Of a stretch of DNA of 45,412 nucleotides, positions 1 through 10,133 are shown piece after piece. The number at the start of each line of letters is the position of its first letter. Positions within the stretch are counted from its first letter, which is position 1. The translations under genes were made by a program, and so were the position numbers. Origin of the DNA: an uncultured Bacteroidota bacterium (GTDB lineage Bacteria; Bacteroidota; Bacteroidia; Flavobacteriales; Flavobacteriaceae); the NCBI GenBank assembly GCA_903839195.1, contig CAIMBK010000096.1, positions 1-45,412 on the forward strand, in the 5' to 3' direction. The notes below the pieces were generated by a model. That model was not told where the DNA came from. It worked only from the letters and a program-made list of their open reading frames with translations, and made no database searches.

Positions 1-113
1 ATAGAATCAAATACAAATGTAATGGAATAAGTCCATAAAAATAGCAACTATTTTATTAGAAAGCCAATTGAAAATTTAGTATTTCTATTTTTACTTTTAA
101 AATAATTTTTATT

Positions 114-121
114 TATATTTG
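114..121 (+). promoter_or_regulatory. Probable -7 promoter element of the secreted-protein gene
   Basis: TATATTTG fits the Bacteroidota -7 consensus TAnnTTTG and lies 41 bases before the ATG at 163. I see no TTG at the expected -33 position, so only half of the promoter is supported. The remainder of bases 1-162 shows nothing else recognisable. Confidence 0.45.
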
Positions 122-162
122 TTAATATTAAAAAAAAACTAATCTATTTAATTTATTATCAA

Positions 163-570
163 ATGAAACATTTATTATCAACCATTATTGTTTTAGGATT
201 AACTTGTACTTCGGCAGTTGCTCAAGAAAAAGAAAGTGCAAAAGTAGTTACCGAAGTTTCGGCAACATTAAAAAGTAAAGAATCGGTAAAAGACAAAAAA
301 GAAGCTGATTTAGTGGCGGCTTTCAAAGCGGCTGGCGTAACGGCTGAAGAAGAGCAAAAAGTGAGAGCAATTTTGGCAGAAAGTGCTGCTTTTTACAAAA
401 CCCTAAAAGCAGATGCATCACTTGATGAAGAAGCGAAAAAAGCGCGTTCAAAAGAATACAGCACCGTTCGAAATAACAATTTAAAAGCGGCATTAGGCGA
501 AGACAAATACAAAGCGTTCAAACAAATTCAAAAAGAACAAAAAGAAGCTGCTGAAGCTACAAAACAATAA
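163..570 (+). CDS. Small secreted, charged helical protein of unknown function
   Basis: The 135-residue product begins with a Sec signal peptide (MKHLLSTIIVLGLTCTSAVA, cleavage before QEKES). The mature part is rich in Lys, Glu and Ala with no Cys, and looks largely helical, possibly coiled-coil. It resembles small periplasmic helical proteins of Flavobacteriia in composition, but I do not recognise a family and assign no function. The gene stands alone: a TAnnTTTG-type element precedes it and a strong hairpin terminator follows. The start is well supported because the signal peptide begins at the first Met. Confidence 0.85.
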   Translation: MKHLLSTIIVLGLTCTSAVAQEKESAKVVTEVSATLKSKESVKDKKEADLVAAFKAAGVTAEEEQKVRAILAESAAFYKTLKADASLDEEAKKARSKEYSTVRNNNLKAALGEDKYKAFKQIQKEQKEAAEATKQ

Positions 571-585
571 TTTTTTATCAAATAT

Positions 586-621
586 AAAGCCCTTTCAATT
601 CTAAAATGAAAGGGCTTTTTT
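586..621 (+). terminator. Rho-independent terminator (probably bidirectional)
   Basis: A 12-bp perfect stem AAAGCCCTTTCA/TGAAAGGGCTTT with a 9-base loop is followed by a T-run. It sits between the secreted-protein gene and the convergent alaS, so it may end transcripts from both sides. Confidence 0.85.
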
Positions 622-644
622 ATGTAAAAATTTAAGGTTAACCC

Positions 645-3272
645 TTATTTTATATAGTCAATTGCTTTCTCTAAAGCTTCCGAAATTCCAGCTGAATTTT
701 TTCCTCCTGCAGTTGCGAAAAATGGTTGTCCCCCTCCACCACCTTGGATGAATTTTCCTAAATCTCGAACTACATTTCCAGCATTTAATCCTTTTTCGGT
801 TACCAATTCTTTGGAGATATAACACGTTAACATTGGTTTATCTTCCTCTGCTGTGGCAAAAACCAAAAACAAATTTGTACCTAAATTTCCTAATTCGTAA
901 GCCAAATCTTTGGCGCCATCAGCGTTCAAATCGACGCGCTTGGCTAGAAATTGAACCCCATTTATTTGTTGAATTTCAGGAGTTAAAACAGCTTTTAAGT
1001 TTTTTACTTTATCTTTTACGAAAGCTTCAATTTGTTTAGCAAGTTTGGTGTTTTCGTCTTGCAAGGAATGAATGGCTTTTAAGACATCTTGTGGATTTTT
1101 CAGCACTTCTTTCACTTCATTTAAAGTGTTTTCGTAGGAAGCAAAATGCGCTTTTACCGCATCGCTCGTAATGGCTTCAATACGACGAATTCCAGCAGCA
1201 ACGGCGCCTTCCGAAACGATTTTGAAATGCCAGATTTCTGCCGTGTTTTGGACGTGAATTCCGCCACACAATTCCATGCTTTCGCCAAATTTGATTGCGC
1301 GAACCTCATCGCCATATTTTTCACCAAAAAGCGCCATGGCTCCTTCCTCCAAAGCTTGTTGAATGGGAATACTTCTTCGTTCGATTAATGGCAATTGTTC
1401 TTGGATTTTATCATTGACAAAATCTTCCACTTGTTGTAATTCGGATTCCGTCATTTTTGCAAAATGAGAGAAATCGAAACGCAAATAATTTGGATTTACC
1501 AAAGACCCTTTTTGTTCGACATGCGTTCCTAAAATGGTTCGCAAAGCTTGGTGCATCAAATGTGTCGCCGAATGATTTCGGGCAGACAAACTTCTTAAAT
1601 CCGTATTGACTTTGGCGACAAAAGAGGCATTTATGTTTTCGGGTAATTTTTTTGCCAAATGCAAAATCAAGTTATTTTCTTTTTTGGTATCAACAATTTC
1701 AATTGAATCATTGGCAGAAACCAACGTTCCTTTATCGCCAACTTGCCCACCACCTTCTGGATAAAACGGAGTTGTATTTAAAACGATTTGGTATAACAAA
1801 CCCTCTTTTTTACTATCAATTTTACGAAAACGCGTTATTTGCACTTCATTTTCAGTTTGATCATAACCTACAAAAGTTTCTGTATTTCCTGGAACTAAAA
1901 TTACCCAATCTTCTGTAGAAACTTCGGAAGCCGCTCTAGAACGGGTTTTTTGTTCCAGCATCGCAGCATCAAAACCGGCTTCGTCTAATTCGAATCCGCG
2001 TTCTCTTAAAATCAAAGCGGTCAAATCGATTGGAAACCCAAACGTATCGTATAATTCAAATGCTTTTTGTCCTGAAACCAAATTGCCTTTGGTGGCATTT
2101 ATTACATTTTCTAATAATTGTAATCCTTGATCCAAAGTTCTTAAAAACGAATTTTCTTCTTCGCGAATTACGTTCATTACCAACGTTTTTTGTGAGGAAA
2201 TTTCTGGAAAAGAACTTCCCATTTGGTCGCTAAGTGTTTCCACTAATTGATATATAAATGCTTCTTTGGTATTCAAGAACGTAAAACCATAGCGAATAGC
2301 GCGACGCAAAATTCTTCGAATTACATAGCCTGCGCCCGTATTGGAAGTCAATTGTCCATCGGCAATAGCGAAAGCAACGGCGCGAACGTGATCGGCAATA
2401 ACACGAATCGCGATGTTGATTTTTTCTTCGGCATCGTCTTTGGCTTTGATGGTATATTTTGCCCCAGTGATGGATTCAATTTTAGTAATTAATGGCGAAA
2501 AAACATCGGTATCATAATTGGATTGAACGTGTTGTAAAACCATACACAAACGCTCAAAACCCATTCCTGTATCGACGTGTTGCGCTGGAAGTTTTTCAAG
2601 CGAACCATCGGCTTTTCGGTTGAATTCCATGAAAACATTGTTCCAAATTTCTACCACATGCGGATGGTCATTGTTTACTAAATCTTTCCCAGGGAATTTT
2701 GCTTTTTCTTCCTTGGAACGAATATCGACATGAATTTCAGAACATGGACCACACGGACCTTGATCGCCCATTTCCCAAAAATTATCTTTTTTATTTCCTA
2801 ATAAAATGCGGTCTTCAGAAATTAATGTTTTCCAAATATCATAGGCTTCTTGATCGAACGGAACGTTTTCTTCTTTGCTTCCTTCGAAAACCGTAACGTA
2901 GAGAATGTCTTTGTCGATTTTATAAACTTCGGTCAATAATTCCCAAGCCCAAGTAATGGCTTCTTTTTTAAAATAGTCGCCAAAAGACCAATTTCCGAGC
3001 ATTTCGAACATCGTATGATGGTAGGTATCAATTCCAACTTCTTCCAAATCGTTGTGTTTTCCTGAAACGCGAAGGCATTTTTGGGTATCGGCGATTCGGG
3101 GGCTTTTTGGAGTTCCGTTTCCGAGAAAATATTCTTTGAACTGTGCCATTCCTGAGTTGTTGAACATCAAGGTGGGGTCGTTTTTGAGTACAATTGGTGC
3201 TGAAGGAACAATGGTATGTCCTTTACTTTGAAAAAAATCTAGAAATTGTTTTCTAACGTCTTGTGATTTCAT
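645..3272 (-). CDS. alaS: Alanyl-tRNA synthetase
   Basis: This cytoplasmic enzyme charges tRNA-Ala and edits misacylated Ser/Gly-tRNA-Ala. The 875-residue length is normal for bacterial AlaS. The class II catalytic domain is at the N-terminus ([19 protein letters not shown], typical of AlaS). The editing domain keeps its zinc-binding set: HSATHLMHQ and, further on, the CGGIH motif. The C-Ala region ends with a glycine-rich segment ([17 protein letters not shown]), the usual AlaS tail. The gene is monocistronic and faces left, with a structured repeat in its upstream region. I see no disruption. Confidence 0.98.
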   Translation of the reverse strand: MKSQDVRKQFLDFFQSKGHTIVPSAPIVLKNDPTLMFNNSGMAQFKEYFLGNGTPKSPRIADTQKCLRVSGKHNDLEEVGIDTYHHTMFEMLGNWSFGDYFKKEAITWAWELLTEVYKIDKDILYVTVFEGSKEENVPFDQEAYDIWKTLISEDRILLGNKKDNFWEMGDQGPCGPCSEIHVDIRSKEEKAKFPGKDLVNNDHPHVVEIWNNVFMEFNRKADGSLEKLPAQHVDTGMGFERLCMVLQHVQSNYDTDVFSPLITKIESITGAKYTIKAKDDAEEKINIAIRVIADHVRAVAFAIADGQLTSNTGAGYVIRRILRRAIRYGFTFLNTKEAFIYQLVETLSDQMGSSFPEISSQKTLVMNVIREEENSFLRTLDQGLQLLENVINATKGNLVSGQKAFELYDTFGFPIDLTALILRERGFELDEAGFDAAMLEQKTRSRAASEVSTEDWVILVPGNTETFVGYDQTENEVQITRFRKIDSKKEGLLYQIVLNTTPFYPEGGGQVGDKGTLVSANDSIEIVDTKKENNLILHLAKKLPENINASFVAKVNTDLRSLSARNHSATHLMHQALRTILGTHVEQKGSLVNPNYLRFDFSHFAKMTESELQQVEDFVNDKIQEQLPLIERRSIPIQQALEEGAMALFGEKYGDEVRAIKFGESMELCGGIHVQNTAEIWHFKIVSEGAVAAGIRRIEAITSDAVKAHFASYENTLNEVKEVLKNPQDVLKAIHSLQDENTKLAKQIEAFVKDKVKNLKAVLTPEIQQINGVQFLAKRVDLNADGAKDLAYELGNLGTNLFLVFATAEEDKPMLTCYISKELVTEKGLNAGNVVRDLGKFIQGGGGGQPFFATAGGKNSAGISEALEKAIDYIK

Positions 3273-3355
3273 TGTTCTTGTTTATTCGGTTATTTGGTTA
3301 ATTTGTTAATTGGTTTTCGAATCAACGAATTTCCAATTAAAAAATTAACTTTTTT

Positions 3356-3496
3356 GCCCCAGATGGTAGTGGAAAGCTTCGAAGTTTAGAATTTTATTTT
3401 TTCTTGTGGCGGCAGAGCGACCAAAGGAAGCTCCTGCTGGCGCGTAGAAAAAAAGAATTCAAAACGAGAACTTGCAACGAACAGCTGGATAAGGCT
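3356..3496. repeat. Structured intergenic repeat, copy 1
   Basis: This occupies most of the 344-base gap between alaS and the divergent M23 gene. It begins with a GCCCCAG arm that can pair with CTGG and GGC at the right end (3485-3495). The conserved-looking box GATGGTAGTGGAAAGC is at 3363-3378. An internal hairpin pairs GAATT...TTTTTTCT with AGAAAAAA...AATTC. A second box, TTGCAACGAACAGC, is at 3472-3485. Copy 2 between der and era has both boxes in the same order around a different internal hairpin. There is no credible coding frame. The family identity is inferred from these two copies only. Confidence 0.55.
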
Positions 3497-3616
3497 CATA
3501 AAATTGTATTAAATTGTAAGGTAAACTGAAAAAACATTTATTAAATTTGTTCGCCATGTAATTTATAATTCTAAGAATCTTATCTTGCAAGGTGCAAAAA
3601 TAGCATATTTTAAAAC

Positions 3617-4594
3617 ATGTCGAAGGTAAAATATTATTACGATTCTGAAAATTTGGCTTATCGGAGGATAAACAACCTAAAACGGAGGAAATTTGGCATG
3701 ATTGCTTTGTTTTTATTATCGGCGGCATTGTTTGGACTTTTGAGTTTTATTTTGTTGTTGAATACGTCATTTTTGGAAACGCCAAAGGATAAGTTTTTGA
3801 CTCGAGAATTGGATGTTTTGAAGATTCAATATTCGATTTTGAATAAGAAAATGGATCAAGTGGATGATGTAATTGGAAGTATTGAGGATCGAGATAATAA
3901 TTTATATCGGGTTTATTTTAATACTTCTCCGATTCCAGAGGAGCAGCGAAAAGCGGGTTTTGGCGGAGTTAATCGGTATAAAGAATTGGCTGGATTTGAC
4001 AATTCGGAATTGGTGATAAACACAACAAAACGGGTGGATGTTTTATCAAAAAGATTGGTGATTCAATCGAAATCATTGGATGAAATTTTGAAATTGGCCA
4101 AAGAAAAAAGCAAATTATTAGCGGCAATTCCAGCTATTCAACCTGTTCGAAATGAAAATTTGAGACGAGTAGCTTCTGGGTTTGGTTACCGAAGTGATCC
4201 GTTTACAAAGATTCGGAAATTTCATGAAGGAATGGATTTTTCTGCCAAAACAGGAACGCCTATATTTGCCACTGGAGATGGTGTTGTAGCCCGGGCTGAC
4301 AACTCCGCTTCTGGGTTTGGCAATCATATTGTGATTCGGCATGGTTTTGGTTATGAAACACTTTACGGCCATTTGAGTAAATACAAATCACGAGTGGGAC
4401 AGCGCGTTAATCGGGGCGATATTATTGGATATGTTGGTAGTACGGGACGTTCGGAAGCGCCACATTTGCATTATGAAGTTCACAAAAACGGTGAAGTCGT
4501 AAATCCGCTGAATTTTTATTATGGCAATATTTCGGCCGCCGAATATGTTGCAATTTCAAAAATTGCGAACCAAGAAAATCAATCGCTGGATTAA
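3617..4594 (+). CDS. Membrane-anchored M23 (LytM-type) peptidase
   Basis: The product is a predicted cell-wall endopeptidase or an activator of one. Its 325 residues start with a short basic cytoplasmic tail, one transmembrane segment near residues 29-48, and a helical periplasmic linker. A C-terminal peptidase M23 domain covers about 185-300. The zinc site looks intact: H203 and D207 in the HEGMD motif, and H283 and H285 in HLHYE. This arrangement is common in Bacteroidota M23 proteins next to merR or alaS. Whether it is an active hydrolase or a regulator cannot be decided from sequence. The stop codon is followed directly by a heptamer array. Confidence 0.93.
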   Translation: MSKVKYYYDSENLAYRRINNLKRRKFGMIALFLLSAALFGLLSFILLLNTSFLETPKDKFLTRELDVLKIQYSILNKKMDQVDDVIGSIEDRDNNLYRVYFNTSPIPEEQRKAGFGGVNRYKELAGFDNSELVINTTKRVDVLSKRLVIQSKSLDEILKLAKEKSKLLAAIPAIQPVRNENLRRVASGFGYRSDPFTKIRKFHEGMDFSAKTGTPIFATGDGVVARADNSASGFGNHIVIRHGFGYETLYGHLSKYKSRVGQRVNRGDIIGYVGSTGRSEAPHLHYEVHKNGEVVNPLNFYYGNISAAEYVAISKIANQENQSLD

Positions 4595-4790
4595 GGATTT
4601 GGGATTGAGGATTTGGGATTAAGGATTTGGGATTGAGGATTTGGGATTGAGGATTTAGGATTGAGGATTTGGGATTGAGGATTTGGAATTGAGGATTTGG
4701 AATTGAGGATTTGGAATTGAGGATTGAGGATTTGGAATTGAGGATTGAAGATTGAGGATTGAGGATTTGGGATTCAGGATTTGGGATTTT
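4595..4790 (+). repeat. Heptamer array, 28 uninterrupted 7-base units
   Basis: The array begins at the base after the M23 stop codon and runs exactly 196 bases, or 28 units of 7. Most units alternate GGATTTG and GGATTGA (a 14-base super-unit). Variants are GAATTGA, GGATTAA, GGATTTA, GGATTCA and AGATTGA. No unit has an insertion or deletion, so all variation is by substitution. GAATTGA-type units cluster in the middle of the array. It lies in the probable 3' untranslated region of the M23 gene and upstream of merR. Confidence 0.95.
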
Positions 4791-4848
4791 TTAAATTGAC
4801 AATTCATAATTTAAAATTCATAATTTATAATAAAAATAAGTTAATACT

Positions 4849-5181
4849 ATGCATATAGAACTTTCAAAAGACAAAAGATATTTCAGCATTGGCGAATTGG
4901 CAAAAGCCTTTGATGTCAACGCTTCTTTGATTCGGTTTTGGGATAAGGAATTTGATATTCTTAAGCCCAAAAAGAACGCCAAAGGCAATCGAATGTTTAC
5001 GCCAGAAGACGTAAAAAATCTTCAGGTAATTTATCATTTGGTAAAAGAACGCGGATTCACTTTGGAAGGAGCACGAACACATTTGAAAGAAGGCCAAAAG
5101 AAAACGCTCGATAAATATGAAATTATTAGCAAGTTAGAATCCATCAAAGTACAATTGGTGAATTTGAAAACTGGATTATAA
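4849..5181 (+). CDS. MerR-family transcriptional regulator
   Basis: This 110-residue DNA-binding protein has a MerR winged-helix domain over about residues 9-80: SIGELAKAFDVNASLIRFWD, then a KGNRMFTPEDV wing and a helix. A short C-terminal helix follows and there is no recognisable effector domain or metal-binding Cys. Such short MerR proteins are common in Bacteroidota. It is followed 59 bases later by lemA and may be cotranscribed with the lemA-TPM genes. Its target is unknown. The upstream region contains the heptamer array and an AT-rich stretch. Confidence 0.9.
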   Translation: MHIELSKDKRYFSIGELAKAFDVNASLIRFWDKEFDILKPKKNAKGNRMFTPEDVKNLQVIYHLVKERGFTLEGARTHLKEGQKKTLDKYEIISKLESIKVQLVNLKTGL

Positions 5182-5240
5182 TTTTTTAATTGATAATAAA
5201 TAAATAGATAAATAAACATTAATACTTAAATTAAACAAAC

Positions 5241-5834
5241 ATGGATTTTAAAAAATTTTTACCTTGGATTATTGCTGCAGTTGTTATTTTTGGTGGTTAT
5301 TCCTGGATTAAAGGAATCAACAACACTGCGGTGGTTTATGAACAAAACATCAACGAAGCGTGGGGAAATGTTCAAACTTCTTATCAACGAAGAAATGATC
5401 TTATTGGCAATTTAGTAAACACTGTAAAAGGTGCTGCCGATTTTGAAAAAAGCACTTTAACTGCTGTAATTGAAGCAAGAGCTAAAGCAACAGCGGTAAC
5501 TATTGACCCAAAAAATATTTCACCAGAACAATTGATTCAATTCAACCAAGCCCAAAGTGGCGTAAGTTCCTCTTTGTCAAGATTATTGGTTTCTGTGGAG
5601 AAATATCCTGATTTGAAGGCCAACGAGAATTTCTTGAAATTACAAGACGAATTGGCCAGTACAGAAAACCAAATTTTAACGTCAAGAACCCGTTTTAATG
5701 AAGCGGTAAAACCTTACAATTCTCATATCAAAACGTTCCCGAATTCTCTTTTCGCAGGAGCATTTGGATTTAAAGAAAAACCATACTTTGAAGCAACAGT
5801 TGGCGCTGATAAACCCGTTGAAGTAAAATTCTAA
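5241..5834 (+). CDS. lemA: LemA family protein
   Basis: The 197-residue membrane protein has one N-terminal transmembrane segment (about residues 8-25) and a long helical LemA domain. Characteristic LemA features are NEAWGNVQTSYQRRNDLIGN near residue 40 and the TENQILTSRTRFNEAV segment near 135. The length is typical. It is the first of three tightly spaced genes (gaps of 9 bases, then a 1-base overlap) followed by two TPM-domain proteins, a widespread LemA-TPM arrangement. The biochemical role of LemA is not established; a part in envelope stress or membrane protein quality control is a family-level suggestion. Confidence 0.95.
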   Translation: MDFKKFLPWIIAAVVIFGGYSWIKGINNTAVVYEQNINEAWGNVQTSYQRRNDLIGNLVNTVKGAADFEKSTLTAVIEARAKATAVTIDPKNISPEQLIQFNQAQSGVSSSLSRLLVSVEKYPDLKANENFLKLQDELASTENQILTSRTRFNEAVKPYNSHIKTFPNSLFAGAFGFKEKPYFEATVGADKPVEVKF

Positions 5835-5843
5835 TCACTAAAG

Positions 5844-6281
5844 ATGTCTAAAACAACTGCTTTTTTATCCCAAACAGACGAACAAGAAATTGTTGAAGCC
5901 ATTCGTTTGGCCGAAAAAAACACGTCGGGGGAAATACGAGTTCATATTGAAAATTCTTCAGAAATTGCTCCTTTTGAACGTGCCAAAATCGTTTTTTCGG
6001 AACTAAAAATGGACCAAACCGAACTCAAAAATGGCGTCTTAATTTATCTTGCAGTTGCCGATAAACAATTTGTTATTTGTGGCGATAAAGGCATTAACGA
6101 TATTGTTGGTGATGGTTTTTGGGAAAGCACCAAAAACATTATGGCTTCCCATTTCAAAAAAGGGGATTTCAAGCAAGGTTTTGTTGAAGGCATTCAAAAG
6201 GCGGGCGAACAACTAAAAAAACATTTTCCTTGGACAGAAGGTGATACGAATGAATTGTCAAACGAAATCTCTAAAGGGTAA
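5844..6281 (+). CDS. Soluble TPM-domain protein
   Basis: The 145-residue product is a TPM domain (TPM_phosphatase family) without signal peptide or membrane segment. The domain core is visible as EKNTSGEIRVHIENSS near residue 27 and ICGDKGINDIVGDGFWE near 75-90. It overlaps the next gene by one base (TAATG), so translational coupling is likely. The next gene encodes a second TPM protein that is exported, giving a cytoplasmic-looking and an extracytoplasmic TPM side by side. Function is inferred only from association with LemA. Confidence 0.92.
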   Translation: MSKTTAFLSQTDEQEIVEAIRLAEKNTSGEIRVHIENSSEIAPFERAKIVFSELKMDQTELKNGVLIYLAVADKQFVICGDKGINDIVGDGFWESTKNIMASHFKKGDFKQGFVEGIQKAGEQLKKHFPWTEGDTNELSNEISKG

Positions 6282-7075
6282 TGAAAAAGCAACTATTTAA
6301 AATAAATTTTAGCATTTTATTACTTTTTTTAATGCTTTCGCAAATGGGTTTGGCACAATTTACCATTCCAGAAAAACCTGATTTTCAATCAAGTGTTTAT
6401 GATTATGCCGGTTTATTGAACGAAAATGAAAAAGCGCAATTGGAAGAAAAACTAATTCGCTATTCAGATTCCACTTCAACACAAATCGTGGTCATAACAA
6501 TAGAAAGTCTAAAAGGCGAAGACATTGGGATTTTAACACCAAAATGGGCTCATCAATGGGGGCTTGGCCAAGCCAAAGAAGATAATGGCGTTTTGATTTT
6601 GGTTGCCAAAGGCGAAAGAAAAATCTGGATTTCTGCGGGTTATGGTCTTGAAGATCGATTAACTGCGGGAATTGGTGGCGAAATCTGCCGAAATATCATC
6701 ACACCCGAATTCAAAGCTGGAAGTTATTACAACGGATTAGACAAAGGAGCCGATGCTGTTTTTAGTGTTTTTAAAGGAAAATACAAAAGCGAACGAAAAC
6801 AATCCAAAGACGAGGAATTGCCCGTATTACCCTTCATTATCCTTTTCATTATAATTCTAGTAATTCTATCAAAAATTAAAGGCGGTGGAAACGGAAATTC
6901 TGGAAATTCAGGGGGAGGTCCAAGTTTTATGGACGTACTAATTCTGAGTAGTTTGGGTCGTGGTTTTGGCGATAATTCTGGAGGTGGCTTCGGAGGAAGT
7001 TCTGGTGGCGGCGGCTTTGGTGGTGGATTCGGCGGTGGAGGTTTCTCCGGCGGTGGTTCTGGTGGCAGCTGGTAA
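6281..7075 (+). CDS. Exported TPM-domain protein with glycine-rich tail (YgcG-like)
   Basis: The 264-residue protein has a signal peptide ending near LSQMGLAQ and a TPM domain over about 35-165 (VYDYAGLLNENEKAQLEEKL at the start; WISAGYGLEDRLT in the core). A transmembrane helix lies near 180-198. The last 65 residues are glycine/serine-rich and low in complexity (FGGGFGGGGFSGGGSGGSW). This layout matches YgcG-type proteins paired with LemA. The tail probably lies on the cytoplasmic side if the membrane helix is real; that topology is inference. Confidence 0.92.
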   Translation: MKKQLFKINFSILLLFLMLSQMGLAQFTIPEKPDFQSSVYDYAGLLNENEKAQLEEKLIRYSDSTSTQIVVITIESLKGEDIGILTPKWAHQWGLGQAKEDNGVLILVAKGERKIWISAGYGLEDRLTAGIGGEICRNIITPEFKAGSYYNGLDKGADAVFSVFKGKYKSERKQSKDEELPVLPFIILFIIILVILSKIKGGGNGNSGNSGGGPSFMDVLILSSLGRGFGDNSGGGFGGSSGGGGFGGGFGGGGFSGGGSGGSW

Positions 7076-7117
7076 ATATTCAATTCAAATTAAGAAATAA
7101 AAGTCTTTTTTTAGCCC

Positions 7118-8662
7118 ATGTCAAACCATCCGAAAGATAATTTGTTGGTACTTATTCGATCGCTTTCCAAGTCGGAAAAGCGGCATTTCAAACTTTATGT
7201 GAATCGTTTGGATGTGAATAGCGATGCCAAATTCTTGATGCTTTTCAATCTTTTGGACAAAATGAACGAGTATGACGAAGCGCTAATTCTAAAAAGCAAG
7301 ATAGTTACCAAACAACAATTATCGAATCTTAAAGCGCATTTATACAAGCAAATCTTAATCAGTTTGCGATTGAATCCGGTGAATCAAAATATCCGAATTC
7401 ACATTCGAGAACAATTGGATTTTGCCACTATTTTATACTACAAAGGACTTTACAAACAAAGTCTGAAAATATTAGAAAAAACAAAAGTATTGGCTGTTGA
7501 AAACGAGGAGAAAAACATCGCCTACGAAATAGTCGAATTAGAAAAAGTAATTGAATCCCAATACATTACACGAAGCATTCATGGTCGCGCCGACGAATTG
7601 ATTCTCCAATCAAAGGAATTGAGCCGGCAGAATGGCATTGCGAGTGAACTTTCCAATTTATCGCTTCAATTGTATCGAATTATGCTTAAAAGCGGTTATG
7701 CCAAAAGCGATTTGGAGATGAAAATTATTACGGACGACTTTCATAAAAACATGCCAAAATACAAAATTGAAACGCTTGGATTTCGAGAAAAATTGTGGTT
7801 ATATAAAGCCAATTTGTGGCATAGTTTTTTAATTCAAGATTTTCTTTCCTGTTATAAATATGCCAAAAAATGGGTGAATTTATTTCATGAAAATGAACAA
7901 ATGATTTACTTGAATCCCGTTTGGTTTATCAAGGGAAACAACTATTTATTAGAATGTTTGTATTTGATAAAACACAAATCCTATTTCAAAAATACACTTG
8001 AAAAACTGGAACAAAGCTTTGATTCTGATTTGTTTCCAAAGAATGAAAATTTAAATTCCTTACGCTTTTTATGTGTTTCGAATAGCAAATTAAACCTTCA
8101 TTTTTTAGAAGGCGATTTTGAAGGCGGAATGTATTTAGTTGCTTCCATTTTGAAAAACATGAAAGTTCACGAAGACCGAATTGACGAACATCACGTAATG
8201 GTTTTGTATTACAAAATCGCTTGTTTGTATTTTGGAAATGGCGACAATAAAAAATGCATCGACTATTTGAAAAAAATCATCGATAATAAATCCTTAAGCA
8301 TGCGGGAAGATTTGATGTGTTTTGCGCGTGTTTTAAGTTTAGTGGCTCATTTTGACGCTGGTTTGGATTATCATTTGGAAAAACAATTGAAAAGCACCTA
8401 TACTTTTTTGATTAAAATGAATGATTTACACGGAGTTCAAAAAGAAATGATAAAGTTTCTAAAAAATCTAGGTTCAATATATCCGCAAGATTTGAAATCG
8501 GAATTTCGAAAACTCCATGCAAGGTTGCAAGTGTTTGAAAATCACCCTTATGAAAAAAGGGCCTTTTTGTATTTGGACATTATTTCTTGGCTTGAAAGCA
8601 AGATTGAAAACAAACCGGTTGCGCAAATTATTCGGGAAAAATCGTCTAAAATATTGCGCTAA
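7118..8662 (+). CDS. Conserved helical-repeat hypothetical protein
   Basis: The 514-residue protein has no signal peptide and no transmembrane segment. It is alpha-helical throughout with TPR-like helical pairs (for example ILYYKGLYKQSLKILEKTKV near residue 108, and YYKIACLYFGNGDNKKCIDY near 367). The N-terminus, with LIRSLSKSEKRHFKLYV, is the most distinctive segment. I recognise the general type from Bacteroidota but not a named family. It follows the TPM genes by 42 bases and ends at a hairpin shared with der. A scaffold or regulatory role would be speculation. Confidence 0.85.
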   Translation: MSNHPKDNLLVLIRSLSKSEKRHFKLYVNRLDVNSDAKFLMLFNLLDKMNEYDEALILKSKIVTKQQLSNLKAHLYKQILISLRLNPVNQNIRIHIREQLDFATILYYKGLYKQSLKILEKTKVLAVENEEKNIAYEIVELEKVIESQYITRSIHGRADELILQSKELSRQNGIASELSNLSLQLYRIMLKSGYAKSDLEMKIITDDFHKNMPKYKIETLGFREKLWLYKANLWHSFLIQDFLSCYKYAKKWVNLFHENEQMIYLNPVWFIKGNNYLLECLYLIKHKSYFKNTLEKLEQSFDSDLFPKNENLNSLRFLCVSNSKLNLHFLEGDFEGGMYLVASILKNMKVHEDRIDEHHVMVLYYKIACLYFGNGDNKKCIDYLKKIIDNKSLSMREDLMCFARVLSLVAHFDAGLDYHLEKQLKSTYTFLIKMNDLHGVQKEMIKFLKNLGSIYPQDLKSEFRKLHARLQVFENHPYEKRAFLYLDIISWLESKIENKPVAQIIREKSSKILR

Positions 8663-8666
8663 AAAA

Positions 8667-8690
8667 AGCCCTTAAAAAGGGCTAATTATT
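8667..8690. terminator. Terminator between convergent genes
   Basis: The hairpin AGCCCTT/AAGGGCT (8667-8673 and 8677-8683) is flanked by A-runs on the left and T-rich sequence on the right. It can therefore terminate both the rightward helical-repeat gene and leftward der. It overlaps the last codon of der. Confidence 0.7.
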
Positions 8691-9999
8691 ATTTTTCTCT
8701 AATATAAATATCGATTGGAACTCCCGAAAAATCCCATTTTTCACGAATTTTATTTTCTAGGAAACGCTTGTAGGCTTCTTTGACATATTGCGGCAAATTG
8801 GCAAAAAACACAAACTGAGGCGTTGGCGTTGGCAATTGCATACAATATTTAATTTTCACATATTTTCCTTTCAAAGCGGGTGGTGGATAACCTTCGATGA
8901 CTTTCAACATATAATCGTTGAATTTGGATGTTGGAATTCGTTGTTTTCGGTTTTCAAAAACCTGAACCGTTGCTTCCAAAGCTTTCAACAAACGTTGTTT
9001 GGTTAATGCGGAAACGAAAAGAATAGGCACATCGGTAAATGGCATTAATTCTTTTCTGATTTTTTCTTCGTAATCACGCGTCGACATGGTGTCTTTTTCG
9101 ACCAAATCCCATTTATTTACAAGGATTACAACTCCTTTTCTGTTTTTTTCAGCAAGCCAAAAAATACTTTGATCTTGACCTTCAAAACCTCGAGTGGCGT
9201 CAATGATTAAGATACAAATATCGGCGTGTTCAATGGCGCGAACGGAGCGCATTACGGAGTAAAACTCCAAATCTTCTTTTACTTTTGCTTTACGACGAAT
9301 TCCAGCGGTATCGACCAAGTTGAATTCGAATCCAAAACGGTCAAATTTGGTGTCAATGGCGTCGCGCGTTGTTCCTGCAATATCGGTTACGATGTATCGA
9401 TCTTTGCCAATTAAGGCATTTATGAAACTCGATTTTCCAGCATTTGGTCGACCTACAACGGCAAAACGTGGTAATTCTAATTCTTCTTGTGTTGGTTCTG
9501 GTTTGATAGGGAAAGCATCAATTAAGGCGTCTAATAAATCGCCGGTTCCGCTTCCAGAAATACTGGCAAACGTATAATATTCGCCTAAACCTAAATTATA
9601 AAACTCGATGGCGTCTTTTTCGCGCATGGAATTATCTACTTTGTTTACGGCTAATAAAACGGGTTTGGTTACTTTTCGTAATAATCGTGCTACGGCGTCA
9701 TCCATTGGGGTTATTCCTTCTTCGACATCTACGACAAAAATAATTACGTCGGCTTCGTCGATGGCTAATTCGACTTGTTTGCGAATTTCTGCTTCAAAAA
9801 CGTCGTCGGAACCGCGCACATAGCCACCAGTATCAATTACTGAAAATTCTTTTCCATTCCATTCGCTTTTTCCGTAATTTCTATCACGGGTTACGCCCGA
9901 AACTGAATCTACGATAGCTTCTCTTCGTTGAATCAATCGATTAAAAAGGGTTGATTTCCCTACGTTTGGTCTTCCTACGATTGCGACAATATTATTCAT
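8689..9999 (-). CDS. der: GTPase Der (EngA), ribosome assembly
   Basis: Der is the double-GTPase needed for 50S ribosomal subunit maturation. At 436 residues it has the usual length. G domain 1 shows [13 protein letters not shown] and NKVD; G domain 2 shows [13 protein letters not shown] and NKWD. A C-terminal KH-like domain follows ([20 protein letters not shown]). The only other large gene nearby on this strand is era, 229 bases upstream, and a structured repeat separates the two. Confidence 0.98.
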   Translation of the reverse strand: MNNIVAIVGRPNVGKSTLFNRLIQRREAIVDSVSGVTRDRNYGKSEWNGKEFSVIDTGGYVRGSDDVFEAEIRKQVELAIDEADVIIFVVDVEEGITPMDDAVARLLRKVTKPVLLAVNKVDNSMREKDAIEFYNLGLGEYYTFASISGSGTGDLLDALIDAFPIKPEPTQEELELPRFAVVGRPNAGKSSFINALIGKDRYIVTDIAGTTRDAIDTKFDRFGFEFNLVDTAGIRRKAKVKEDLEFYSVMRSVRAIEHADICILIIDATRGFEGQDQSIFWLAEKNRKGVVILVNKWDLVEKDTMSTRDYEEKIRKELMPFTDVPILFVSALTKQRLLKALEATVQVFENRKQRIPTSKFNDYMLKVIEGYPPPALKGKYVKIKYCMQLPTPTPQFVFFANLPQYVKEAYKRFLENKIREKWDFSGVPIDIYIREK

Positions 10000-10133
10000 A
10001 TTATAATTTTAGATTGTGGATTTTAGATTTTGGATTTTGGATTACCAAAAAAGAATTTCTAAAAAACACTAATAACAAAGCATTTTAATTTTTTGCAAAG
10101 GTACGCTATTATTTTTGTTATGCTACCATCTTG

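Noticed and set aside
3459-3728. 89-codon minus-strand frame overlapping the M23 gene start.
   Set aside because: It covers the structured repeat and the antisense of a clear gene, and has no recognisable protein features.
4595-4790. CRISPR-like array.
   Set aside because: Units are contiguous 7-base repeats with no spacers, and no cas genes are present.
6727-7083. Proline-rich minus-strand frame.
   Set aside because: It is the antisense of the glycine-rich tail of the TPM protein.
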